From assembly GCA_963746275.1 (NCBI GenBank), contig CAVVAX010000046.1, positions 1 to 64,000 on the forward strand: a stretch of DNA of 64,000 nucleotides, in the 5' to 3' direction. Within the stretch, counting starts at the first letter, position 1, and every line of letters starts with the position of its first letter. The translations under genes and the position numbers were made by a program. The notes beneath the pieces were generated by a model. That model did not search any database, was not told where the DNA came from, and was given only the letters and a program-made list of their open reading frames with translations. This DNA is from JAEULH01 sp963746275 (GTDB lineage Bacteria > Pseudomonadota > Alphaproteobacteria > Rhodospirillales > Defluviicoccaceae). This document shows positions 54,464 to 63,920 of the stretch, in pieces.

Positions 54464-55948
54464 ATGCCATCGCCGGCCGCGCCGGGCCCGCACGCCGCGG
54501 CCACGACGGAAGCCAGCAGCGGCGGCGCCAAGGCGCCAGCCTGCGCCAGCGCCTGCGGCGGCGCGCCTCGGGCGGCGGCCAAGGACTTGCCCCCGGACAT
54601 CCAGGCGAAGATCGCCGACCACCCCTGCTACAGCGACGAGGCCCACCACTACTTCGCCCGCATGCACATCGCCGTGGCGCCTGCATGCAACATCCAGTGC
54701 CACTACTGCAACCGCAAGTACGACTGCGCCAACGAGAGCCGTCCCGGCGTCGTCAGCAAGCGGCTGGACCCGGATCAGGCGGTGGCCAAGGTTCTGGCCG
54801 TCGCCGCCGAGATGCCGCAGCTCTCGGTCGTGGGCATTGCCGGCCCCGGGGACGCCCTCGCCAACCCCAGCGCCACGTTCGAGACGTTCGAGCGGATCGC
54901 GGCGGCGCTTCCCGACGTCAAGCTGTGCCTGTCGACCAATGGCCTCGCCCTTCCCGATCACGTCGAGGCGATCAGGGCGCTCAACATCTCCCACGTCACC
55001 GTCACGCTGAACGCCATCGACCCCGACGTCGGGGCGAAGATCTATCCCTGGATCTCGTTCGACCGCAGGCGCTGGACCGGCAGGGCTGCGGCGGAGATCC
55101 TGCTCGCCCGGCAGAAGGAGGGCATTGCCGCCCTGGTCGCGGCAGGGGTGCTGGTGAAGATCAACTCGGTGCTCATCCCAGGCGTCAACGACGACCACCT
55201 CGTCGAGGTGAACGCTGAAGTCCAGCGCTGGGGCGTCTTCCTGCACAACGTCATGCCACTGATCTCGGATCCGGCGCACGGCACCCATTACGGGCTGAGC
55301 GGCCAGCGCGGGCCAACTCCTGGCGAGCTTAAGGGCTTGCAGGACAGGCTCGGCGGCGGAGCGAAGCTGATGAAGCATTGCCGCCAGTGTCGGGCCGATG
55401 CCGTCGGCCTGCTGGGCGAGGACCGCAATGCCGACTTCGCCGAGGATCGCGCCAAGGCGGAGCCGCCGGCCGTCGATCCGGTCAAGCGCCAGGTCTACCG
55501 CCGGCTCGTCGCCCGCGAGCGCGCCGATCGCCAGGCCGCCTCCGCCGAGGCCGCCGCGCACCTCGCCGCCGCGGCAGGCGACGAAAGCCTGCTCGTCGCC
55601 GTCTGCACCCGCGGCAGCGGCCGGGTCAACCAGCACTTTGGCCAGGCGAGCGAGTTCCAGATCTATGAGGTCGACCGGGCCGGCGTGCGGCTCATCGGCC
55701 ACCGCCGCGCGGGCCGCTATTGCCAGGGCGGCGACGGCAACGACGACGTGCTCGAGCACACGATCGCCGCGCTCGACGGCGTCAGCGTCGTGCTGACGGC
55801 CAAGGTTGGCCGCTGCCCCGCAGACCGGCTCGCCCAGGCCGGCATCACCGTCTTCGATGATTTCGCCGGCCAGTACATCGAGCCGGCAGCGGCCGCCGCC
55901 TTCCGCGCCCTCACCGCAAGCGAAGCCGCCATCGCCAGATCGGCCTGA
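54464..55948 (+). CDS. nifB: nitrogenase cofactor biosynthesis protein NifB
   Basis: The 494-residue protein has an Ala-rich N terminus, then HPCYSDEAHHYFARMHIAVA and the radical-SAM cluster motif CNIQCHYCNRKYDC (CxxxCxxC). GIAGPGDALANP, SLEFDHV-type segments and KHCRQCRADAVGLLGED follow, and the NifX-like C-terminal domain reads GRVNQHFGQASEFQIYE. NifB makes NifB-co, the precursor of all nitrogenase cofactors. TTG 54461 is an alternative start. Intact, unlike nifA. Confidence 0.96.
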   Translation: MPSPAAPGPHAAATTEASSGGAKAPACASACGGAPRAAAKDLPPDIQAKIADHPCYSDEAHHYFARMHIAVAPACNIQCHYCNRKYDCANESRPGVVSKRLDPDQAVAKVLAVAAEMPQLSVVGIAGPGDALANPSATFETFERIAAALPDVKLCLSTNGLALPDHVEAIRALNISHVTVTLNAIDPDVGAKIYPWISFDRRRWTGRAAAEILLARQKEGIAALVAAGVLVKINSVLIPGVNDDHLVEVNAEVQRWGVFLHNVMPLISDPAHGTHYGLSGQRGPTPGELKGLQDRLGGGAKLMKHCRQCRADAVGLLGEDRNADFAEDRAKAEPPAVDPVKRQVYRRLVARERADRQAASAEAAAHLAAAAGDESLLVAVCTRGSGRVNQHFGQASEFQIYEVDRAGVRLIGHRRAGRYCQGGDGNDDVLEHTIAALDGVSVVLTAKVGRCPADRLAQAGITVFDDFAGQYIEPAAAAAFRALTASEAAIARSA

Positions 55949-56000
55949 AGCCATTGCCAAGGAGCGGGCAGCCGCTCACCGAACCCGAAAGGATAAAGTC

Positions 56001-56192
56001 ATGGCCTACAAGATCGTCACCGGCACCTGCACAGTCTGCGGCGCCTGCGAGTTCGACTGCCCCAACAGCGCAGTCACCATGAAGGGCGACAGCTACACCA
56101 TCGTCGCCTCCAAGTGCACGGAATGCGACGGCCTGTTCGACGCGCCGCAGTGCGTCTCGGTCTGCCCTGCCGACAGCATCGTCGCCGCCTGA
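56001..56192 (+). CDS. nif-associated 2[4Fe-4S] ferredoxin
   Basis: The 63-residue protein has CTVCGACEFDCPNSAVTM (CxxCxxCxxxCP) and a second cluster set CTECDG...CVSVCPAD. It follows nifB by 52 bp, as in many nif operons, where it supplies electrons or clusters to NifB. Intact. Confidence 0.94.
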   Translation: MAYKIVTGTCTVCGACEFDCPNSAVTMKGDSYTIVASKCTECDGLFDAPQCVSVCPADSIVAA

Positions 56193-56227
56193 TCGCAAAG
56201 CACGGCGTTTGCAGCAAGGAGGACGCG

Positions 56228-56437
56228 ATGAAGGTGATGATCCGCAAGAGCGGGGAGACGTTCTCGGCCTACGTCGCCAAGAAGGACTTGGAGCAAACCA
56301 TCGTCGAGGCGCAAACGCCGACGCTGTGGGGCGGCTGGGTCGAACTTGCCAATGGCTGGCGGCTGCAACTGCCGGACATGGCGACCGACACCCGGCTGCC
56401 AATCACCGTCGAGGCGCGCAGGCTGAGCGCCGACTGA
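56228..56437 (+). CDS. nifT: nitrogen fixation protein NifT/FixU
   Basis: The 69-residue protein starts MKVMIRKSGETFSAYVAKKD and has EQTIVEAQTPTLWGGWVELA and LPDMATDTRLPITVEARRL, the NifT/FixU family. An AAGGAGGAC site precedes the ATG. Its exact role in nitrogen fixation is not established. Confidence 0.94.
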   Translation: MKVMIRKSGETFSAYVAKKDLEQTIVEAQTPTLWGGWVELANGWRLQLPDMATDTRLPITVEARRLSAD

Positions 56438-56592
56438 ACAACGACCGGCTGGGGAACTCGCGGCCGGCCGGTCTGCGTTTCGGTCGCTCTCGCACGTCAA
56501 CCGGAACCTTGTCTCCGCCCTCCCGTTGATCTCCCGCACCCCGGGCCGCCGCCGGCGGCCCGCCCGCCGGACATCAGCACGGGAGTATCCTC

Positions 56593-57503
56593 ATGGCCTT
56601 CAACCCGCTGCAAGAGCGCGGTATCCCCATGGACAAGCAGCTCCGCAACTGGTCGGAGCTGAACGTCGGCCCTTACAACAAACTCGACGTCCATCCCTAC
56701 AGCCAGTGCCGGGTCATCACCATGAACGGCGCCGAGGTCGAGGCGGCGATCTTCTCTCATCAGTTCGCCCGCCATTGTGACGACATCGATCTCAAGCGGC
56801 AGCTCGCCATGGTCCGCCGGGTGGAGCAGCAGCAGCAGAAGGCGGTGAACTGGCTCACCCCGGGCGAGGCCAGCAACCTCGAGGTCACGATCGGCTACGA
56901 GCAGGTCGCCGTCGACCTGACCGCCTGGATCGCCCGCAACGAGCCCGACCCCTACGCCAAGCAGTGTTACGATTTCGGCCTGCTCGAGGACTTCGACCAT
57001 CTCTATCGCTACGCCAACCTGCTCGACATGCTGGAGGGCAAGAAGGCGCGCGAGATCGTCAAGGATCTCACCGAGATTCTACTACTCGTTCATGCAGACC
57101 GAGCCCGACCCGCGCATCCGCCAGCTCTGGGAACTGCACCTCAACATGGAGATCGAGCACCTTCGCCAAGCCTGCGAGCTGATGCGCAAGCTGGACAAAA
57201 TCGACCCGGAGACCATCCTGCCGAAGGAATTGCCGGAGCCGGTCCGCTTCGAGTTCTAATCGTGAGTACGTTCGCGAGGTTCTGAGAACGCAGGTCGGCC
57301 TGACCACCGACGGCATCGACTTCACGGCGCTCGCGAAGCTGCCGCCGAACCACCGCTACCACGAGTACCAGAAGGCTGTGCACGACGACCTTGCCGTGCC
57401 GAGCGAGCAGGTCGTTCGCGATCACATCAAGGCCAAGGGCGGCGAGTATCGGGAGCAACCCGGCGGCCGGCACCCGGTTAACGAGCTCGAAGCCGCCGAG
57501 TAG
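56593..57503 (+). CDS. nif-cluster ferritin-like protein, two single-base indels
   Basis: The first 160 residues read MAFNPLQERGIPMDKQLRNW, LTPGEASNLEVTIGYEQVAV, DFGLLEDFDHLYRYANLLDM and GKKAREIVKDLTEI. Glu and His in helical pairs suggest a diiron or ferritin-like fold. An inserted base near 57075 restores YYSFMQTEPDPRIRQLWELH, and a second near 57258 restores SNREYVREVLRTQVGL up to the stop at 57503. Proteins of this kind recur downstream of nifB/nifT in Rhodospirillales nif clusters. The function is unknown. The 260 bp that follow show no gene. Confidence 0.75.
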
Positions 57504-57763
57504 GGCATCCGCGCGTCCCACCTGCTGGCCCCTCCCTGCACTCGACGCCGACCGGGCGGTCGGAGGGGCTCAGCCTCCTTCCAGCTTTCCCCTAGGCGCC
57601 CCCGCAACCCAGCCATGCTTGTTCCTGCCGCAGCGTGGGCGCCTTCGCCCTGTGCGGCGACGGGATCGCTCTGTTAGTCTGCGGACGAGCCAGAACCATA
57701 ATGTTGGGCGGATAACGTTGTCCCGAGGAGGGCAGCCAGCCGCCGGCGCGGAGAGAGGACAGC

Positions 57764-59038
57764 ATGGCCGCCTTCACCGGGACAAGACGCAGCGACACGA
57801 TCAGCTTCGATGATGTTTCACGGGGCGTCGTGGTCGATCCCACGGGCGCGACGCCATCGGAAGGGCGCGACGTCATCCTCGGCCTCGGCGGCGACGACAC
57901 CATCCATGGCGGCTTTGGGGGCCCCGACGACATCAGCGGCGGCGACGGCAACGACACCATCACCGGCGACGGCACCCTGCGCGGCGACGGCGGCAACGAC
58001 GCGATCCGGACGCTGGGCGTCGGTGACACCACCGCGCGCGGCGGCGCAGGAAGCGACAGAGTCGAAGGTTATGCCGACACCGGAACGCTGAAGCTCTACG
58101 GCGATGGCGGCGACGACTGGCTGGGGTCGAACTCCGACGACGGCGACCCCACCACCTTCCTCTACGGCGGTGCCGGCAACGACACCTTGCAGGCGGCGTC
58201 GAACTTCAACAACGCACCCTTCGGCCTCGGCACCGATCGGCTGGAGGGCGGCGTCGGCAACGACACGTACGTCGTGTTCCAGGCCGCGGATGCCGTCGTC
58301 GAGGCGCCGGGCGCAGGCATCGACACGGTGCAGAGTTGGGCCGACCTCGTCCTGCCCGAGAACGTCGAGAACCTGACGCTGCTGTCGACCGGCTACATCT
58401 CCTACGGCAACGACGTCGCCACCGGTAACGAGCTGAACAACGTGATCCGGGGCAACGTCGAGAACAACCGGATTGGCGGCGGCGACGGGGACGATACGCT
58501 CTATGGCCGCGACACCGGCCTGCCGCCGGTGGACTGGTATGGGGATCCCTACGCCGATGCCGACACGATCCGCGGCGGCGGGGGTAACGATACGATCTAC
58601 GGCGGCGACGGACACGCTACCTGGGACGGCAACGATAGCCTCTATGGCGATGCCGGCGCCGACGTGCTGATCGGCCAAGCCGGCGCCGACACGCTGTCAG
58701 GGGGCGGCGGCAGCGACATCTACCGCTATACAAGCATCAGCAACTCACCCGCCGGCGGCGACGCCATCCTCGACTTCACCGGCGTCGGCGCCGCCGCTGG
58801 CGATCGTATCGATCTCTCCACCGTCGACGCCGACGCCACCAGGGGTGGCCGCCAGGCGTTCACCTTCGTCACCGCCGACCTGACTCGCGCTGGGCAGCTC
58901 CACGTGGTCGAGTCCGGCAGCGGCGCCTCCCTGGTTCAGGGCGAGGTCGACGGCAGGAAAGGCGTCGACTTCGCCATTGCGGTCAGCGACGCTGACGCTG
59001 AAGCGGCCGACTGGACCGCCGGCGACTTCATCCTATAG
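57764..59038 (+). CDS. RTX-type calcium-binding repeat protein
   Basis: The 424-residue protein contains several GGxGxDx-type nonapeptides: LGGDDTIHGG, GGDGNDTITGDG, GGAGNDTLQ, GGGGNDTIYGGDG, GDAGADVLIGQAGADTLSGG. There is also an ENVENLTLLSTG beta-roll segment. Such proteins are usually exported by a type I system through a C-terminal signal; here the last residues are acidic (EAADWTAGDFIL). No enzyme domain or secretion genes are visible. Confidence 0.9.
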   Translation: MAAFTGTRRSDTISFDDVSRGVVVDPTGATPSEGRDVILGLGGDDTIHGGFGGPDDISGGDGNDTITGDGTLRGDGGNDAIRTLGVGDTTARGGAGSDRVEGYADTGTLKLYGDGGDDWLGSNSDDGDPTTFLYGGAGNDTLQAASNFNNAPFGLGTDRLEGGVGNDTYVVFQAADAVVEAPGAGIDTVQSWADLVLPENVENLTLLSTGYISYGNDVATGNELNNVIRGNVENNRIGGGDGDDTLYGRDTGLPPVDWYGDPYADADTIRGGGGNDTIYGGDGHATWDGNDSLYGDAGADVLIGQAGADTLSGGGGSDIYRYTSISNSPAGGDAILDFTGVGAAAGDRIDLSTVDADATRGGRQAFTFVTADLTRAGQLHVVESGSGASLVQGEVDGRKGVDFAIAVSDADAEAADWTAGDFIL

Positions 59039-59059
59039 AGCCGTATCCTATAGAGCCGT
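59030..59059. repeat. 15-bp perfect tandem repeat at the RTX stop codon
   Basis: ATCCTATAGAGCCGT occurs twice without a gap, covering the RTX gene stop. It marks the edge of an IS remnant, and may be a slippage product. Confidence 0.8.
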
Positions 59060-59240
59060 CCGCGGTGGAGCGCGAGGACGGCGTTGGCGAAGACGAGGAG
59101 CTTGCAGCTTGCGGGCGCAGGCAACGAGGGCGAGCGTGTGCGGCTTGCCGCGTTAGGTGAGGCGGGCATAGAGGTCTTTGAGCGCCGGGTTCCAGGCATT
59201 GGCGGCGGCGAGGCCGCGGCATAGAGCGAGCGGCGGAGGT
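59050..59240 (-). mobile_element. remnant of an IS110-like transposase C terminus (second copy)
   Basis: The reverse strand reads AANAWNPALKDLYARLT, a TAA, then RGKPHTLALVACARKL and, after a shift, LLVFANAVLALH. This resembles the remnant at 15911-16050. It abuts the RTX gene stop on one side and a duplicated acylase tail on the other. No intact element or terminal repeats are visible. Confidence 0.62.
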
Positions 59241-59292
59241 GGCTTCGGTCGCCGGCGGTGTGGGCTTTACCGGCCCAGCGACCGCTTGCTGG

Positions 59293-59403
59293 ACCTTCCT
59301 CGACCAGGCGCCGCTGTGGCGGGACGGCGCCCAAATCGAGCTGCCGCTACGGCTGGAGACGGTCCGCCGGCGCTTCACCCGGCAGATGACGCTCTCGCGC
59401 TGA
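59293..59403 (+). pseudogene. 3'-terminal fragment of a penicillin-acylase family gene
   Basis: The last 37 codons (TFLDQAPLWRDGAQIELPLR...RRFTRQMTLSR, then TGA) differ from the tail of the intact acylase at 29870 by only two residues. No upstream acylase sequence is present, so this is a truncated second copy beside an IS remnant. The gap 59404-59781 holds repeat copies A6 and A7 and no gene. Confidence 0.8.
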
Positions 59404-59456
59404 TGAAGGCACCGCCTACATATGCAGCGCTGGCAACGTTCACTCTATGGCGTCAA

Positions 59457-59735
59457 GACGTGGATGGCCGCAACAAGTGCGGCCACGACGAGAAAAGCGA
59501 CATGAGCATGCTATATCACTACGTCATGACAACGGGCTTTTCTGCACTCCTTCCTGGCGCCGATGAACCGGGGGAGCGCGACTTGAGAGGTCCATGCCTG
59601 CCGCGACAGCCGCGGCCATGACAATGCTTTGATGTTGGCGCCTTACCGATCTGCTGGTTAAGGGCGCTCCGTTTACTTGCCTCCCGCAACGTCACCCGCG
59701 GGCTTGTTCCGCGGGTCCATGTGGATTGCCGCATT
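59457..59735. repeat. partial copies (A6, A7) of the dispersed palindromic repeat
   Basis: A6 (59457-59491) keeps the GGCCGCAACAAGTGCGGCC hairpin only. A7 (59691-59735) keeps GTCACCCGCGGGCTTG and CCGCGGGTCC plus a decayed second half. Both lie in the non-coding gap before the GH3 gene. Confidence 0.65.
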
Positions 59736-59781
59736 AGCGCGCCAAAGACGTGCGAGGTCTAACGGAGACCAGAGGTAAGCC

Positions 59782-61323
59782 ATGCTCGACGCGACGCCGC
59801 TGCTCCGCCTCTATGCTCGGGCCCGGCTGGCGACGCTCGCCCGCCTCGATGCGGTCGTGGCGCAGCGTCGCCAGCTCATGACGCTAGTGAAGGCGGCGGC
59901 GAACACCCGCTTCGGCCGCGACCACGGCTTCGCTGAGATCGGCGACGTCGTCTCCTACCAGCGGCGCGTGCGGCTCCGCCGCTACGAGCAGTTCTGGGAC
60001 GAGTACTGGCAGGCGGACTACCCGGTGCTCGCCGACTGCACCTGGCCCGGGACCATACCGTTCTTCGCCGTGACCTCGGGGACAACCAGCGGCGTCACCA
60101 AGAACATCCCCTGCTCGGCGGCGATGAACCGCTCCAACCGGACGAGTGCGCTGGACATCCTGGTGCACCATCTCGCCAACAGGCCGCGAAGCCGCATCCT
60201 CGCCGGGCGCAGCTTCATGCTCGGCGGCAGCGTCAGGTTGCGCGAGATGGCGCCCGGCATCTTCAGCGGTGATCTCAGCGGCATCGCCGGCCGCGACGTG
60301 CCGTTGTGGGCGCGGCCGCGCTATTTCCCGCCGCGCGAGCTCGATGCGATCGACAATTGGGCAGAAAAGATCGAGCGGCTGGCGCCGGCGTCGCTCAGCG
60401 CCGACATCCGCTCGATCTCGGGCACGCCGAGCTGGCTCTTGCTCTTCTTGGAGCGGCTGCGCGAGGTTGCTGGAAGCGACGACCCGCGGCTTGCGGCCCT
60501 CTATCCGAACCTCGAGCTGCTGATCCACGGCGGCGTCGGTTTCGCCCCCTACCGGGCGCGCTTCGCCAGGTTGCTCGAGGGCGGGCACGCCGAGACCCGC
60601 GAGGTCTACCCGGCCAGCGAGGGCTTCATCGCGCTCGCCGACTGCGGGCCGGACGATGGTCTCAGGCTCCAGGTCGACACCGGCCTCTTCTACGAGTTCA
60701 TCCCCGTCGAAGCCCTGTCGGCGGACCGGCCGCTGCGGCTGTGGCTGGCCGACGTCGAAATTGGCCGTGACTACGCGCTGGCAGTCACCACCTGCGCCGG
60801 GCTGTGGAGCTACCTCATCGGCGACACGGTCCGCTTCGTCGGTCTGGATCCGCCGCGGATCGTCGTTACCGGCCGAACCTCGTACACGTTATCCGCATTC
60901 GGCGAGCACCTGATCGGCGAGGAGATCGAGGATGCCGTGGGCACCGCGGCGCGAGCCATCGGCCGCGACGTCACCGACTTCACCGTCGGCGCCCTTGTTC
61001 CCGGCGCCGAGGCGAACCAAGCCTCCGGCGGGCACCTCTACATCGTCGAGTTCGAGGGCGAGCCGCCCGGGGAGGCCGATCTCGCCGTCTTCGCGGCCAG
61101 CCTCGACGCCCGCCTCGCGGCGCTGAACGAGGACTACGCCTTGCACCGCGCCGGCGACTTCGGCATGGCGCCGCCGCGCATCTTGGTCTTCTCGCCCGGC
61201 GCCTTCGCCGCCTGGATGCAGAGCCGCGGCAAGCTCGGTGGGCAGAACAAGGTGCCGCGGGTGATCACGGACGACGCTCTCTTTCGCGCCCTTCGCTCGT
61301 TCGTGCGCCGGTCGCAAGCTTGA
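59782..61323 (+). CDS. GH3 auxin-responsive-promoter family protein (acyl-adenylase-like)
   Basis: The 513-residue protein has the ATP-binding AVTSGTTSGVTKNIPCS, YPNLELLIHGGVGFAPYRAR, REVYPASEGFIALAD and LWSYLIGDTVRFVGLDPPRI, with a C-terminal KVPRVI(T) segment. These are the motifs of the GH3 group of the ANL superfamily, which in plants joins amino acids to hormones. In bacteria the family usually makes acyl-amino-acid conjugates of unknown nature. Intact; it ends 59 bp into the convergent channel gene. Confidence 0.9.
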   Translation: MLDATPLLRLYARARLATLARLDAVVAQRRQLMTLVKAAANTRFGRDHGFAEIGDVVSYQRRVRLRRYEQFWDEYWQADYPVLADCTWPGTIPFFAVTSGTTSGVTKNIPCSAAMNRSNRTSALDILVHHLANRPRSRILAGRSFMLGGSVRLREMAPGIFSGDLSGIAGRDVPLWARPRYFPPRELDAIDNWAEKIERLAPASLSADIRSISGTPSWLLLFLERLREVAGSDDPRLAALYPNLELLIHGGVGFAPYRARFARLLEGGHAETREVYPASEGFIALADCGPDDGLRLQVDTGLFYEFIPVEALSADRPLRLWLADVEIGRDYALAVTTCAGLWSYLIGDTVRFVGLDPPRIVVTGRTSYTLSAFGEHLIGEEIEDAVGTAARAIGRDVTDFTVGALVPGAEANQASGGHLYIVEFEGEPPGEADLAVFAASLDARLAALNEDYALHRAGDFGMAPPRILVFSPGAFAAWMQSRGKLGGQNKVPRVITDDALFRALRSFVRRSQA

Positions 61324-63920
61324 TGGCCGCGGGCTCGCCGGAAGCCCGGGTTTCGATCAGGGCAATGGGGCCCTCGCCACTGTCCGCCACCGCTAATGCG
61401 CTCCGCAGCGGCACGACTTCGGCCGTTGGCGTGCCCGAGAGTGCCGAGAGCGCCTGCTCGATTCGATCGATGTCGCGCAGGTGGATATCGTGCTGGCTGT
61501 ATGGGATCTCGATGCCTTGGGCGCGGAACATCGCGTCGATGGCGAAGCGGAGGTCGCTCGCCACCATCAGCCGCTTGTCGACGTCGGTGAGGAAGCCTCT
61601 GACCTCGAACTCCAGCGCGCTCGGGCCGAAGTCGCGGAACACGGCGTATGGGGCCGGGCAGCTGACGACATCGGGGTGGTCGCGGGCGCAGGCGAGCAGG
61701 ATCTCGTGCACCTTCCGGGTGTCGCTGCCGTAAGCGACGCCGACGCGGACGGCGACGCGGCCGGTCTTGTCCTTGTGCGTCCAGTTCACGACCGCCGACT
61801 GCAGCAGCTCAGAGTTGGGCAGGATCACCGCCGCGCGCTCGAAGGTTTCGATCTCGGTGGCGCGGACGTTGATGCGCTTGACGTAGCCCTCCTGGCAGCC
61901 GACCACGACCCAGTCGCCCACCTTGACCGGGCGCTCCACCAGCAGGATCAGGCCGGAGACGAAGTTGTTGACGATGTTCTGCAGGCCAAAGCCGATGCCG
62001 ACCGACAGCGCGCCGGCGACGATCGCGAGGCTGGAGAGGTCGATGCCGAGGACGGCGACGGCGAGGAGCACCGCGATCAGCGCGCCGACGTAGCCGACGC
62101 CGACGGCGATGGAGTTGCGCACGCCGGGATCGAGCTCGGTCAGCGGCAGCACCCGATCGGCCAGCGTCGAGCGCAGGGTGCGGGTGATGGCCAGCACTGC
62201 GACGAAGACGGCGAGCGCCACGGCAAGGTCGATGAGCGAGAGCGTCACGCCGCCGATGGTGAAGCCGCTGAGAAAGGCCGCGACCGAGCGGCGGATGTCC
62301 TCCGCCGGCACGCCCCAGTTCGGCAGGGCGAAGTAGATGCCGGCGCCGAGCAGCAGCGGCCCCACCAGGGCCTCCAGCCAGAAGCGGATCTGGCCGGCGG
62401 CGCGGTTGCCGAAGCCGAGCCTGCGGGTCAGGAGCTCGGCGCGCAGGCCGAAGCCGACGAGTTCGCGCAAAAGGCCGCCGCAGAGATAGAGAAGCGCGAA
62501 GATGGCGCCGCTGACGAGCAGGTTCTGGATCAGGTAATGGCCGAGGCGAACGTAGCCGGCGGCGGCGGCGATAACGCCGGCGATGGCTAGGCCGCCGACG
62601 GCGAAGCGGACGACGCTCCAGGCCTGGCGCCTGCCGCTGGCCGGCGAAGCTGTGGAGCTGCCGGATTGGTCCTGGGACAGCCGCCAGACCCGCTCGTGCA
62701 TCAGCGCGACGATGCCGATGGCCTCCAGCGCGCCCATGGCCATGGCATAGACGGCGCGAAGGTCGGAGGAAACCGGCATCTCCCGGCTAACCCTGGAGAA
62801 GAAGACGTCGAGGGCATAGACCGCTGCGAGCAGGATGATCCGCCGGCTCAGGCTTTTCGCCGCCGGCGGGGTGATGGCGGTCAGCCGCCACTGCGGCAGG
62901 TCCGGAGCGAGGACCGCGCGGGTGAAGGCAATGGTCAGGATCAGGAAGATCAGGACCAGGCTGAGGTTGGCGATGACGTGGCCGGCCAGCGTGCCTGCCA
63001 GTGCCGGGTCGGCCTTGGCCCGGGCGAAGGCGCTGGCCACCACCGCGGCCGGAATGACACCGCCGGCGACGCCTTCGGCGATGGCGGCCGCAAGCCGGCG
63101 GGCGTAGGCGGGCTGCTCCACCCTGGCGTCGCGCCCGAGCCGACGGAGTAGCGTACGCCGAATCAACCAGCCGATGGCGAGTGCCGCCGCCAGCAGCAGG
63201 GTCCGCCAATCGAACCAGAAGGCACGCCAGGCCTCGAATGACATCCTGGTCTGCCATCCGATCGGCGCCTGAACGATCGTCGAGATCGCCCGCAGGGCCT
63301 CGCCCGTAACGGAGGCGATGCGATGCGGCGTCAGCGGCGAGACCAGCCGCTGGCTGAGCTGATCAATGAGGCTGCGGCGATAGACCTGCGACAGCTCATC
63401 CTGAAGGTCCGCGGCGCGGGTACGAGCCAGATCCGCCTGGGCAATGCGGGCACGGGCGACGGCGATGGCGTCGCTGATCTCGCGGCGCTTCTGCACGATC
63501 TCGGCGGCCTCGTGGGGCTGGCCGGAAGCCGGGGCAGGGCCTAGCGCGTTCAACAGCCGGGCGTCGGCCTCCAGCTCCGTTTGCGCCTCAGTCGACAGCC
63601 TCTTCGCCTCGGCGGCGATCTCGTCGAGCTGCGCGGCGAACGCCGCGTGCTGCGCCGGCGTGTAGGGCAGCCGCGGACGTAGGTTTCGATCGAGTTCAGG
63701 GCCTGGGTCCAGGCGGCGATCAGCGCTGCGGCGGGCGATTCGCCGGCTCCTGGGCGGCGATCACGCGCTGCGGCGGGCAATTCGCCGGCTCCTGGGCGGC
63801 GGCCGGCCCTGCCGCCGCCAGCAGCCAGACCTGCAAGAGGAGGAGAAGAACGAAGCGGAGCAAGGGTTGGTGCGCCGGTTGACCGGCGGTTGCGGCGGAC
63901 GTTGCCAAGCCGTTTATCAC
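61265..63920 (-). CDS. DUF3772/MscS mechanosensitive channel family protein, frameshifted near the N terminus
   Basis: The N terminus has a signal peptide (FVLLLLLQVWLLAAAGPAAA). Two frame changes (near 63735 and 63672, inside and just after a 42-bp tandem repeat) lead into a DUF3772 helical domain (HAAFAAQLDEIAAEAKRL). About ten membrane segments follow, then the MscS pore and beta domain (VGIGFGLQNIVNNFVSGLIL, ERPVKVGDWVVVG, VILPNSELLQSAVVNWTHKD). It is a large periplasm-spanning channel of the MscK/YbiO type. Start GTG 63920 is a guess. Confidence 0.85.
63723..63806. repeat. 42-bp tandem repeat in the channel gene
   Basis: Two near-identical 42-bp units (starting GCGCTGCGGCGGGC at 63723 and 63765) encode repeated AQEPAN residues after the signal peptide. 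The reading frame breaks inside the first unit. Confidence 0.75.

Noticed and set aside
54182..55960. 592-residue antisense open frame
   Set aside because: Shadow of nifB, which has an exact radical-SAM motif.
57255..57265. TAA nonsense change in the ferritin-like gene
   Set aside because: Deleting one T restores SNREYVRE without any stop, so a single inserted base explains it.
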